Below, piece by piece: positions 9,039-17,476 of a stretch of DNA of 27,380 nt; position 1 is the first letter of the stretch, and the number at the start of each line of letters is the position of its first letter. Under the pieces are notes generated by a model. The model was not told where the DNA came from, did not search any database, and saw only the letters and a program-made list of their open reading frames with translations. A program made the position numbers and the translations under genes. The DNA is taken from the NCBI GenBank assembly GCA_003427395.1, contig BFEA01000228.1, positions 473,934-501,313 of the forward strand, written 5' to 3'. This DNA comes from Chara braunii. Taxonomy: Eukaryota; Streptophyta; Charophyceae; Charales; Characeae.

Positions 9039-10314
9039 ATGGGTGACTCCAAAGCCTCAGGCGGTTTTGGAAAAGGCAAGGACCCTGAAATTCCCCAAAC
9101 CGCTCTGGAGCTTGGGATTGAGAAGGAGAGAGCAGCTACAAAAGAAACACGAAAGAGGCTTGAGCGGCTGCTGAAAGAGGAGGCAGAGAACAGGAGAACT
9201 CAGGAAGCGGTAGAGAGGGCTGAGTTCGCTGATTACTTCCTGCGGGCTGAATCTGATGAAATATTCAATGAGACCCACAGGAAGCTGGCTGCGTGGATCC
9301 GTTTGGAGTTCACAGCAGTCAGAGATGCCCGCACAGCCTGGATGGACAGGATCTCTGCGGTGGAGGACCGCCAGACCCAGATAGAGATCAGGCAAACCTC
9401 CCTCTCAGAGACCCTTGATCTCCTCCAGCAGCGCTTGCCTGCTCCTAAGCCCCCATATATTACTCCACCCAAATCTCCAACCCATTCCCATGCACCATCC
9501 TCCTCTGCCACAACCACCCCAGTCAGTACACCCAAAAGCCGACCTGCTACTCCTCCCAAGGAGAAGAAACCGCAGCAAACGGTTCCCTCTGGACGGGGAC
9601 CTACGGGCTCATTTGTGTCTGAGCCCAGGTACCGCAAGGTGTCCCAGCCTGATTTGAGGGGCTTCACCTGTCCAGAGGCAGGTAAGGTGACAACAACAGA
9701 GGCCCTCATGGGCACAGAAATGGGCTAACTCTGAAGCTCACAAGTCTCAGAAACAGTTTGCTGACTGGGATGCTGCAACAAGGTTGGATGGGATTTTCCA
9801 GGGCCTCGAGACAAGGTTTGCAAACAAAGAAAAGACCCGAAAGGCTGCAGATGAGTTGGTTGGCCTTGGCCAGGCCAAATACAGGGGTTCACTGACCAAA
9901 CTCTATGCAGAGTTTGAGCGTCTTACCTCCACTCCTGGCTTGTCCATGTCTAGAGAGGACAAGCTGACATGGTTCCTCAGGGCAGTGCCTGAGAAGTATA
10001 CCACGGCCCTGCACACTGCAGGACACAAGGACTGGTGGTCCTTTGGCAGAGCAACCTTGGACATGGAGGCTGCACTTCATGTTAAGTCCATTTCCCAGAA
10101 GAGAAGCACCTCCTCTTCCCAGAGTTGGAAGCAGGGAAAGGGAGGTAACTATGCCATGGGGTCTGGTGATGACTCTGCAGGCACTAACTAGGGTAGATCA
10201 ACTCCCCCAGCTGGTCAGGATGCAAGAGTATCCCCAGACCAGGCTGCTCAAATGCTCGCCCAGGCACTGAGTCAGGCACTGATGGTCCTTACTAGGGGCA
10301 CTCAGTCCTAGGGA
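9039..10314 (+). pseudogene. LTR-retrotransposon gag remnant, frameshifted
   Basis: Gag forms the intracellular particle of an LTR retrotransposon. The first ATG is 9039 (MGDSKASGGFGKG). An N-terminal charged helical region (about residues 20-130, rich in E, K and R) leads into a proline-rich linker (PAPKPPYITPPKSPT). The frame shifts between about 9690 and 9720. In the new frame, QKQFADWDAATRLDGIF and ETRFANKEKTRKAADEL continue into ELERLTSTPG-like and EDKLTWFLRAVPEKY segments, as in retrotransposon gag capsid domains. Then comes an in-frame TAG (10189-10191) and a further open stretch to 10314. Part of the capsid appears missing at the frameshift. No pol, LTR or primer-binding site accompanies it, so the copy is a dead fragment. 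Confidence 0.8.
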
Positions 10315-10359
10315 CAAACGCCATTAGGTTCTAAGGGGTCAAGCAATTTTTTTTCTTTT

Positions 10360-10457
10360 GTACTGGCCCTTAAGACGCCCTGTCCCGAGCCTACAAAATT
10401 TCAGGAGAGGCTCAATCGGAATATCAACTTGGGTGGGGCCATGTAAGGGTGGTTTAA
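10360..10457. mobile_element. TTAA-ended element, 5'-truncated copy
   Basis: The right end is TTAA at 10454-10457. The reverse complement of the adjoining terminus reads ACCACCCTTACATGGCCC, matching the terminus of the copy at 10961-11169 at 15 of 18 positions. At 10360 the sequence GTACTGGCCC matches the inner part of that terminus in the opposite orientation, preceded by a T-rich run, so the outer left end seems lost. About 98 bp remain. Confidence 0.45.
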
Positions 10458-10906
10458 AGACTCTAAATGCCTTCACAGGCAAGCAATCCTTTTGCTATAT
10501 TATATGCTTCTGCCTCGTGAAATCATGGACATCCATGTGGTGGCTAAGCTTACACAACTTCTAAATTATACTCGAACATGATCGGCAGCATTAAATAACA
10601 GGGACCAGATTGTGGAGCTCTTCCAACCTGCAGATTGTGAGAAGACGCAACTGAGCCACACCCATGGGCACCCCTGACACAGATCCGTAATGCATCATGC
10701 AAGTGTGATTGTGAAGAACACATGGGTTGAGGCAGAAGAAAGGCAGAGGAAGAAAATATCAGAAGGGCAGGAATGTGTTATTCAATCAAGCAACTCTCTC
10801 TCATATCCCACTGGGCTCAGTGGCACCAGTCTTGTAGTAGACTCAACGCATTGTCAGTCCGAAGGTTTTTTGCACTTTTCTAAAATCCTGCGGGTGTATA
10901 TACTAT
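10458..10906 (+). other. Upstream flank of the U2 snRNA sequence
   Basis: No protein gene recognised. ATCCCACTGGG at 10805-10815 resembles the plant snRNA upstream element (RTCCCACATCG) at 8 of 11 positions. It lies about 95 bases before the U2 start rather than the usual 70. A TATATA run lies too close to the start (about -10) to be a normal TATA box. Promoter assignment is therefore weak. Confidence 0.3.
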
Positions 10907-11264
10907 ATACCTTTCTCGACCTTTTGGCTAAGATCAAGTGTAGCATTTGCTCTGATCAGTTTAACCCACCAGTACTTGGCCCATACATCAGCCACGGGCG
11001 TTTCCCGTTAACGCGCCGCGACTGATGGGCTTCGGGCTACTGGACCTCAATGCCTGGACGCGCCAGCCAACAGGAAACCGAAACGACGCGGCGGCGGCTC
11101 AGCAAAACTTGGGGCGCAGGGCGTTTCCGGGCTCGGCATCAATAGCTGGGCCAAGTACTGGTGGTTTAATACCTGATCCATGGTCCACATGATATTATTT
11201 TATTTTTTTTCTGGGCCACGGAGGGGTCACACGGTTAAGCTTGCTTACTCGACCCCTCCAGGAA
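10907..11264 (+). pseudogene. U2: U2 spliceosomal snRNA gene interrupted by a TTAA element
   Basis: U2 snRNA pairs with the intron branch point. The sequence starts at 10907 with ATACCTTTCTCG, then CCTTTTGGCTAAGATCAAGTG, and reaches ATCAGTTTAA at about nucleotide 58, where foreign DNA begins. It resumes at 11165 with TTTAATACCTGAT. That is followed by a stem, ATTTTATTTTTTTT (Sm-site region) and a stem-loop GGAGGGGTC...GACCCCTCC with the plant-like AGCTTGCT loop. Without the insert, about 155 nt remain. The last stem-loop seems missing or unrecognisable. The branch-point recognition sequence GUAGUA is GUAGCA here (10940-10945). With both the insert and this change, a normal U2 product is unlikely. 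The flanking stem IIa arms (ATCAG/CTGAT) are still complementary. Confidence 0.85.
10961..11169. mobile_element. TTAA-flanked inverted-repeat element inside U2, copy 2
   Basis: TTAA at 10961-10964 and 11166-11169 (TTTAA if five bases are counted) duplicates a sequence that occurs once in normal U2. The left terminus reads CCCACCAGTACTTGGCCCA. The reverse complement of the right terminus reads ACCACCAGTACTTGGCCCA, so 18 of 19 positions match. The 201-bp interior is strongly GC-rich and non-coding, with short self-complementary segments such as GTTAAC and CGCCGCG. The exact target duplication in a gene of known sequence defines the insertion boundaries precisely. Confidence 0.85.
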
Positions 11265-11382
11265 AAAAATAAAAGTTAAAAATAAAAAATCATGTGGGCG
11301 TTATGAGGAGGCTCTGGGTATCTTTGACAACTAGCTGCATATTTTGGGCGCACTAACCTGTGGCCAAAAATGGGTGGGTTCC

Positions 11383-11490
11383 AAAAAAAAAAAAAAAAAA
11401 AGAAAGGTGGTTCAGCAAACCAGATTAGCTCAGTTGGTTGAACACGTGATGAGTACACAGGAGGTTGTGAGTTCAATTCCCCACGACATC
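11383..11490 (+). repeat. tRNA-derived SINE head with preceding A-run
   Basis: After a run of 19 A (11383-11401) comes a tRNA-like segment. It has A box TAGCTCAGTTGG at 11426-11437 and B box GTTCAATTC at 11471-11479, at normal internal Pol III promoter spacing. The acceptor and anticodon stems are not intact, so it is a tRNA-derived retroposon head rather than a tRNA gene. The 3' limit of the body is not defined. Confidence 0.55.
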
Positions 11491-11890
11491 CATTCGGCTC
11501 CCCGGGACCCTCTATGTGATGTACTTCGGGTTCACTGACTGAGAAAAGTTGGCTTGTCTCTCCTGGCAGGTTGTGGAAGTGTTCAATGTCACTTTCCATC
11601 CCGCACCAGGTGATAGGAGCTCGGGTGCTGCTTCCTGCACAGAGCAGACTTAGGTAGGCGTAGGCCCATAACTTTAAGATAGCTTAGACCTAGTCAGCAG
11701 ATTTAAAGAGCCCTGGACCCGAGATTCCCTCGGAGTGTGGATGGGCCCTTGTTTGTCTGGGGTAGGTGATGCGAGGTAAGAATCCGGTTGTTCCCTTGCT
11801 TGCCTGGGGTAGGTAGTGTGAGGTATAATACTAAGAGACGATGATAGCATAGTTAAAAAAAAAGACGAGGATTGGATGTCCATTTATCAA
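11491..11890. other. Unassigned, with a short tandem duplication
   Basis: No gene. CTGGGGTAGGT followed by GCGAGGTA or GTGAGGTA occurs twice at about 11757-11778 and 11804-11826, a local 47-bp duplication. Confidence 0.4.
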
Positions 11891-11960
11891 CTGCCCTAGC
11901 TCAGTTGACACAGCCCAGAACTGTTGAAATGCAGACCTGAGTTCGAACCCCGTGGAAGCA
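11891..11960 (+). repeat. tRNA-derived SINE head, second type
   Basis: A box TAGCTCAGTTG at 11897-11907 and B box GTTCGAACC at 11941-11949. The ends CTGC and GCAG can pair as part of an acceptor stem, and the anticodon region contains TTGAAAT. Arms are too weak for a functional tRNA. It differs from the head at 11426, so it is a separate lineage or source tRNA. Confidence 0.5.
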
Positions 11961-11970
11961 GATGAGTAAA

Positions 11971-12032
11971 ATAGTTACAATTCTTTTTTTTTTTTTTTTT
12001 TTTTTGGGGGGGGGGGGGATAGTTACTATTCT
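11971..12032. repeat. T22-G13 homopolymer block flanked by 14-bp direct repeats
   Basis: ATAGTTACAATTCT (11971-11984) and ATAGTTACTATTCT (12019-12032) match at 13 of 14 positions. They flank exactly 22 T (11984-12005) followed by 13 G (12006-12018). On the minus strand this is C13 followed by A22. The arrangement looks like a target-site duplication around an insert made of homopolymer only. Confidence 0.7.
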
Positions 12033-12557
12033 GAATTACCTAGGGTCGGTCAATGCAATGAGATCGCAAGGTCGTCGCTGAATGTTTCATGGGAAGCTGG
12101 ACCCGGTTTCCAGCACAATCTTTATTGTCATTTCATGTGAGGATGGACCCAATTTGTAGTGCATTCTAGTGCATTCATTATATTGGACGTTGGACCAGAG
12201 CAGGTGTTACTTTCCATCCATATATTGAAAGAATTGTTGTCAACAGAAAAAAAATTCCCACAAGAAATGTAAGACTAAAAACATTTGATTAAAAAAAAAC
12301 AAAAAAATTCCCTCATCTTTAAAAATTATCATTCCAACCTGGAAAATCTCCTTCCAATTCTTAAAGTATATGACAAGTTTCTGTCTCAAGATAAGTTTTC
12401 CCTTCCAACTACGAAAATATGTTGACGTTGGAATGAAATTCTGGATGAGTTCATGAAATATCTTAAGTTCGTAACTAGTATTTCATAATTTTCATTCAAT
12501 TATAACAAATTTCTTCCAGTTTTAGATTGAATCGACTCTTTCTTCGATTGGGACTTC
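12033..12557. other. No recognisable gene
   Basis: AT-rich with several short A-runs. Nothing recognised. Confidence 0.45.
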
Positions 12558-12692
12558 TTAAAGCACCACTACACCATACATCAGCCCGTGGGTGTCGGCA
12601 TGAAACCCGCACCACTTCGGAGGCCGATGATTTCTTTTTTCAACGGCGCCCTGTGCTGCGCGGCCCCTCTGTTTTTTTTTTTTTTTTTTTTT
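12558..12692. mobile_element. TTAA-ended element, single end, interrupted by a T-run
   Basis: TTAA at 12558-12561 followed by AGCACCACTAC, identical to the left end at 226-240. Next comes CCATACATCAGCC, which matches the interior of the U2 insert. Further in, GGAGGCCGATGA and TCAACGGC match the interior of copy 1 (226-413). No right end is found; the copy breaks off at a 21-T run (12672-12692). Confidence 0.55.
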
Positions 12693-13309
12693 GAAAAAAG
12701 GACGATTTCATTATATGTTAGGAAATGGGCCCAGTGTCCCTCACATCATTTCCACGGCCTAAGGGGAGAGTCGGGCTCTCCAGCCAGGCTTAACTCCAAC
12801 CGCGACAGAAAACTGATATTGGTTGGCTCTATGCCCTTCTTATCATCCAGTCGTCCCTCTGTGAGCTCTTTACAGTGGATACACTTCTTCAACTAACAAT
12901 CAACTGACCATCACAATGATGTATAACCAGGTACAACTATGTCCTACTCTCAACAGCAATCAGCGCATAACTACAACTATGAACAAGTACGAAGAACAGT
13001 GAAGAACCACGTACGACTATCTACCTCTCTCTATATAAGCTATCCAGCACCACCCACACCTGTCCACGACTGTCCATTACTATTTGTGACTGTTTCCATG
13101 ACTGTTTCGACAAAGTTGTACAAATATCACATACCATTCCCAACTATCTGCAGCCTTGTGCTTGTGCCGACAAAAACTTTCTGCAAGGCTGGGGCCGTGT
13201 ACTTGCAGTTTATGATAGTTCAATTAAAAATATTTGACATTCGTTCCATGAAAGCCCATTTTTGGAAGGAGACTTTCCAAGCAGGACAAAAATTTTGAAA
13301 ACGGGAAGG

Positions 13310-13310
<1 letters not shown>
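12693..13310. other. No recognisable gene
   Basis: Contains a plus open frame at 12939-13298 without recognisable domain and with repeated TACAACTA/TGAACAAGTACG words near its start. I do not regard it as a gene. Confidence 0.4.
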
Positions 13311-13341
<31 letters not shown>

Positions 13342-13375
13342 ATATACTGTTTGTGACGATATATATATATATATA
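13311..13375. repeat. (TA)n microsatellite
   Basis: Two TA runs separated by CTGTTTGTGACG. Confidence 0.95.
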
Positions 13376-13453
13376 AAGTTTTAACAGTACAATAATTTCT
13401 TATTATAGAATAACTTTTAGTTTTGGAAATTTTCTTTTGTGTTGTTAAATAGA

Positions 13454-13560
13454 AGTCTNCACTTTATCAGCCACAGGACCTCCTCCGTGCACGCACGGAT
13501 TCGAACCGGCGCCCTCAGCCTCAAGAGCCGAGTCTCTTAACCACTACAGCCATGGCACGG
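13454..13560 (-). repeat. tRNA-derived repeat, copy A, with full tRNA-like fold
   Basis: Minus strand, 13560 to 13485. The acceptor CCGTGC pairs with GCACGG. A D-arm-like GGCTGTAGTGGTTAAGAG follows, then anticodon arm CTCGGC/GCTGAG with loop TCTTGAG, then GGTTCGAATCC (B box). The body continues to 13454. Bases 13454-13546 recur almost identically at 13787-13879. One N lies at 13459. It is best read as a tRNA-derived SINE. A diverged true tRNA cannot be excluded, but D and variable regions are irregular. Confidence 0.6.
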
Positions 13561-13786
13561 TGTACAAAAGTGGATCCATGCCGGTCGTGATATCCACCCC
13601 ACCCCTGCATGGCTGTAGTGTCCTTCAACTCACACACACACACACACAACACCACACAAGGCATCGGCCACACAGGCAATAGTCGCACACTCCGCTCTCA
13701 TCCAGCACAAGTGCTTATCCAACGGTTTTATCCATGGGCCACCACATCCAGGTATAATTTCGGGGCTGGTTACCCGGTTAGAATAC

Positions 13787-13879
13787 AGTCTGCACTTTAT
13801 CAGCCACAGGACCTCCTCCGTGCACGCACGGATTCGAACCGGCGCCCTCAGCCTCAAAAGCCGAGTCTCTTAACCACTA
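13787..13879 (-). repeat. tRNA-derived repeat, copy B, head truncated
   Basis: 93-bp segment aligning without gaps to 13454-13546, with one substitution (CAAAAGCC for CAAGAGCC) apart from the N. It lacks the 5' acceptor side present in copy A and is followed by AAAAAGCCAGGAC. Different flanks on both sides argue for separate insertion or conversion rather than a simple tandem copy. Confidence 0.7.
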
Positions 13880-13997
13880 AAAAGCCAGGACAAAAAAGAC
13901 AAACGCAAAAAGAGATTGGATGTAATCGCAGTTCAACACATTCGGAGATAGAGTAAACATAATGTCACATTATAGCAGTTTTACAGTTTAAACTTAC

Positions 13998-14135
13998 TTT
14001 TCCAAAATCCTGATCATAACATCCTTTCGCCGTATTTCTTCAGATAGCTCCTCAATGGCGTCCTCAAGTTCCTGCAGCTTCTCGTCAAGTGGCTTGGAAC
14101 ATTCTGAGCAGGTTGCATGTCCTTGCCTCGATCTT
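13998..14135 (-). CDS. Candidate coding exon, coiled-coil segment
   Basis: Minus-strand segment bounded by an acceptor (TTGTGTTGCAACAG before 14135) and a strong donor GTAAGTT (13997-13991). It is 138 nt: one base, 45 codons without stop, two bases. The product includes ATCSECSKPLDEKL and ELEDAIEELSEEI, then RRKDVMIRILEK. That is a CxxC motif followed by a clear heptad-patterned coiled coil. Codon phase matches the exon at 14485-14578, since AG plus A gives one Arg codon. I do not recognise the protein. The next exon downstream (lower coordinates) is not visible, and a tRNA-like repeat lies in the intron. It may belong to a host gene or to a DNA transposon gene. Confidence 0.5.
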
Positions 14136-14484
14136 CTGTTGCAACACAAAAATTTGAAAAAGACATGAATGTCATGTAACTCATGTGTGTTCAGAGCGTC
14201 CGGAAAGAAAAGAGGAGAAAAAGAAAAGGAAGGACAAATAAAAGAAACATTGTTATCCTAAGCGACATCCATTAAGGTTGGAATGACACAGAGAAAGGAA
14301 AGAAAGGAAGAAAACAAAAAGAGTGGAGAGGGAAAATTAAAAATAATTAAAAAAAAAAAAAAAAAACACGAAAAAATGCAATGCCCAAAGCACATAAAAA
14401 ACAAATGGAATTTTCACATAGAAGGGAAGCAGAAAGAAAAAAACTGAAAAGGATGGCATTTCGAATGATTATGGCTCCACTCAC

Positions 14485-14578
14485 CTATCAGTGCGCTCTG
14501 CACACCGGCGCTTTGTGGCTGAATTGTCTCCAGTGGGCTCCGGAGGGTTTTGTTTACAGTGGCGTCCTCTCAAGGAAC
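14485..14578 (-). CDS. Candidate coding exon, basic and Cys-containing segment
   Basis: Minus-strand segment with a pyrimidine-rich acceptor (GTCTTTGTCATTTCTACAG before 14578) and donor GTGAGT (14484-14479). It is 94 nt: two bases, 30 open codons, two bases. The product starts SLRGRHCKQNPPEP and ends ATKRRCAERTD. It joins in phase to the exon at 13998-14135 across a 349-nt intron. The upstream exon should end in phase 1. I looked to about 15200 and found no clear match. No family recognised. Confidence 0.45.
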
Positions 14579-14622
14579 CTGTAGAAATGACAAAGACAAA
14601 TACTGTTACAATCGTTTTCGCA

Positions 14623-14650
14623 TTGAACCACCAGTACACCCGAGGGTAAA
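14623..14650. mobile_element. Isolated TTAA-element terminus (TTGA variant)
   Basis: TTGA followed by ACCACCAGTACACCC matches the terminus of the U2 insert at the first 11 positions. No partner end was found within about 300 bp, so this is a fragment or a chance match. It would lie in the intron upstream of the exon at 14485-14578. Confidence 0.35.
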
Positions 14651-15661
14651 TGTACAAACCTAAAAAGGCCCTAAAAAAAAATTTAAATTTTGTGGAGCCT
14701 GGAACCGACGGTACCACGGCAAGGAAAATCAAGGGTGGTACCAGTACTGACCGGTGCGACACTGAGCTGCTGGACCTGCAGCCTGCAGATGGAACGAAAA
14801 GTCGGTCGTCGTTTCCACTCATGTGCCAACCCAGCCAAACACTCCACGAAGTGGGCCCCTGTACCTGGCCTGGTTTGATCACCCGATACAAGCTGATTAG
14901 AAAAGAAAACAAGAAAGGAACCACACGGGCCCCTGTCAGGCACTTTTCTGAAAAGGGAGACGAACTTGAGATACAGTCCCAGGTGACTCAGAAGTACACT
15001 CATCTGCTTCCAGTTGTTACGATCCTGGCCAATTTCGAACTTCACATTCATGAGAAAGGACAATGCCGTCCAATTGCAAAAAGAAATGAATGAACTTGAG
15101 AGGAGAGAGATAGAGGGAAAGAAGAGGAAGAAGATGAAAGAAAGAGGAAGAAGAAGATGTACACCAGCAAAGATCAATGCTAATTCCCTTCTTCTCGCCA
15201 ATTACCCTCCTCCTCCTTTTCTCCTCCCCTCTTATTCAAACAATAAATAACAATATAATGTTGACCGGCTGAACCAGAATCAATGTCTGAATCCCTCTTC
15301 TACTGCAGGCACAACATGAGGTCCACCATAGCCATGGCCACCCTTCTTCTTCCTCTTCATGTAGGCCAAGGCTATGGCTGACTACTAGGGGCTCGCCCTG
15401 CTGGGCAAAGGACAACACAAAGCAGCTATGCTCGCTGCTGTTCAGGCTGCCATGCCTGACTCCGCCTTGAAGCCTTGTTGGTGCGGCGCAACCCCGACCG
15501 GGGCCTTCCAGATGCTGCGCCTAACAAGGTGATGAAGATGGTGCCTACCATAGCCAGATAGGTACCTCACCACTCTCCTCCCCAGTCCTCTTCTTCCTCC
15601 TCCTACTGGTAGAGCCCCACCATAGCCGAGGTGGGAGCTCCCAGTCTCCTTCTAGCAGTGT
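14651..15661. other. No recognisable gene; open stretches without family match
   Basis: Contains open minus frames (14683-15201) and a charged plus frame (15014-15250, KEMNELERREIEGKKRKK) that could be a gag-like coiled coil or chance. At 15300-15620 there are CCATAGCC words like those in other LTR-like parts of the window. Nothing is firm. Confidence 0.35.
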
Positions 15662-15898
15662 TGTAATGCCCAGTGCTCCTCCAACCAACGCTCCAAGCAG
15701 TGTGTCGCCAAACTTGCACACCGGCGTTGGGTTACTAGACATAGCTTTTGACTCAGATTCTGGTAACCCTTGACCCCAGGAGCTTTCTCAGACATTTTTG
15801 AGGCTTGGGACGTGACTTTTGACCCTTGTTTTTGGCCTGGGACCAAAAGAGACGACCCTTGCTCGTGTCTGGGAAGATCTCAACCGGGTCTATTACAT
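15662..15898 (-). mobile_element. Candidate 3' LTR of the Ty3/gypsy element
   Basis: On the minus strand the segment begins TGTAATAGACCC (15898) and ends GGGCATTACA (15662). This gives the TG..CA ends and 6-bp terminal inversion TGTAAT/ATTACA typical of LTRs. It lies about 45 bp beyond the end of the chromodomain frame, where a 3' LTR is expected. At 237 bp it is short for the family, and no matching 5' LTR was found, so it could be a chance boundary. Confidence 0.35.
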
Positions 15899-15941
15899 TC
15901 CATCTGGCCAGATTTCCAGTTCCGCCGCAGAAATTTTTCTT

Positions 15942-17251
15942 TCAAACACGATTTTCTTGTAAACCACGTTGATATGCAGCAACCATCTCAGGGACAATAG
16001 GTAATAGTTCTTTCTTGCTGAACCATCTTGCTTCAGATTTTGGCTGGTTAGAGAACTTTACCTTATACTGCTTTTGTGGCCTTCCTCTTCCACCGGTAGA
16101 GAAGAAGCCATGTTCGAGAATCTTTTCAACCTGATACCCTCTGTCCATTGAAGGTGGAAACATTGATGGTCTGTTATGAAAATCCTGACCTTCAACGAGG
16201 GTAACAATTTCGATGCATGGAAAACAGGATATGTCTTGAGGTGTGGGGGCACATCTATCCGATAGGATGGTCCATTAACGTCCCCGACCACTTTCAGAAT
16301 TTCCCATGGCCTGTAGTAGACAGGTAGCAGCTTCTGTGAAATTCCTTTCTTCCAATGAGAATTCATTAGACTTAACCCACACCAGATCCCCTTCTTTGAA
16401 TTGTGCAGGTCTTCGATGCTTGCTAGCTTGCTCTATCATCTGGTTTTGAGCTTTTCTAATGTTTTCTTTAGCCTTTGAAATGTCTTGTTAGTACAAAACT
16501 TTGAACTCACGGGTGCATGGGGGCAACCTTTGAATCTGCTCCCTTGTCAGGGAGTCCATAGGCCTCTTGGGTTGCCATGCTTTGTGTAGTGCGTTAGGTG
16601 TTCGTCCTGTGACCGTATGGACACTGTTTTTATATGCACTCGCTTGGGTAAATTTTCATCCCAATCCACTTGGTAGGTCTTACATACATTCGCAGAAGTT
16701 GTTGACACAATCTATTCATTTGTTTAGTAACTTTAGTCTGTCCATTTGTCTCAAGGTGCCTACCTGAAGACATGGTCGGTCGTATGCCATTGACTTCCAT
16801 TAACTTCTGCCACTGCTGCCCGGTGAACCGGACATCCCCATCGGACACAATGGTCTTAGGAAATCCGTATTCAGAGACCCATCGCATATGGAATTTCTGA
16901 ATCACTAGTTCGGTTTTAGCTTCAACTGGTAGAGGAATGAACATAGCATACTTTGAGAAACGATTGACTATGACCATGACTTGGCTATTCCCATTCTGAC
17001 TCGGTGAGACTCATGAAGTCAATGGAGATAGACTCACTTGGTCCGTTGGGGATAGGAAGTGGTATGAGTTGTCCCAGTGGATTCTTATGGGACGACTTGT
17101 TTCTCTGGTGCACAAGATAGGTTATCACGTAGTTTAGTACATCTTCTTTCATTCCTTGCCACTCAAATTGTTCTCGAACATTAGCATAGGTCTTCTTGAA
17201 GCCAAAGTGACCTTCAGTGTCATGACATTCACCCAAAATTAAGCTTTTCAT
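15942..17251 (-). pseudogene. Integrase and chromodomain part of gypsy pol, broken
   Basis: Integrase inserts the cDNA; the chromodomain directs it to particular chromatin. The frame 17251-16985 has the HHCC-type zinc region start (HDTEGHFGFKKT). Both cysteines of the usual CxxC before QRNKSS are replaced (YLVH), so zinc binding should be lost. The catalytic core is split: first Asp in SISIDFMSL, second in IVSDGDVRFTG, and Glu in GRHLETNGQTK (16977-16630). The DDE triad is therefore still readable. Then come RPWEILKVVGDVNGPSYR (integrase C-terminal fold) and a chromodomain (YQVEKILEHGFF, QYKVKFSNQP, ARWFSKKEL) ending near 15942. At least three frame breaks separate the pieces. Confidence 0.88.
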
Positions 17252-17476
17252 TGCATCATCATGGGGATATAGATTCGTTGCTAATCTTTGTCCAACAAGA
17301 AGAGAATGCCATCAAGCATCTAATAATCTTGGAAGCAATCAGGGTTTGTTTTCAGAGATTGGATTATAGGCTGCCATATTACCCTTCTCTGATTTTGGCT
17401 TTCAGTTCGTTTCGTATATCAAGATAGGTAACAATAGTTCCGAAGAAATCAGATCCTCTAGAAAGAGCGTCAACTA

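Noticed and set aside
10189-10191. TAG followed by GGT and a CCC-rich stretch, recalling stop-codon readthrough between retroviral gag and pol
   Set aside because: No pol follows, the gag is already frameshifted upstream, and no downstream pseudoknot is evident. Ordinary decay explains it.
12939-13298. 119-residue plus open frame
   Set aside because: No recognisable domain, repetitive start, and no splice or promoter context.
14683-14924. Possible upstream exon for the 14485-14578 exon
   Set aside because: No frame gives both an open reading and a donor ending in the needed phase 1.
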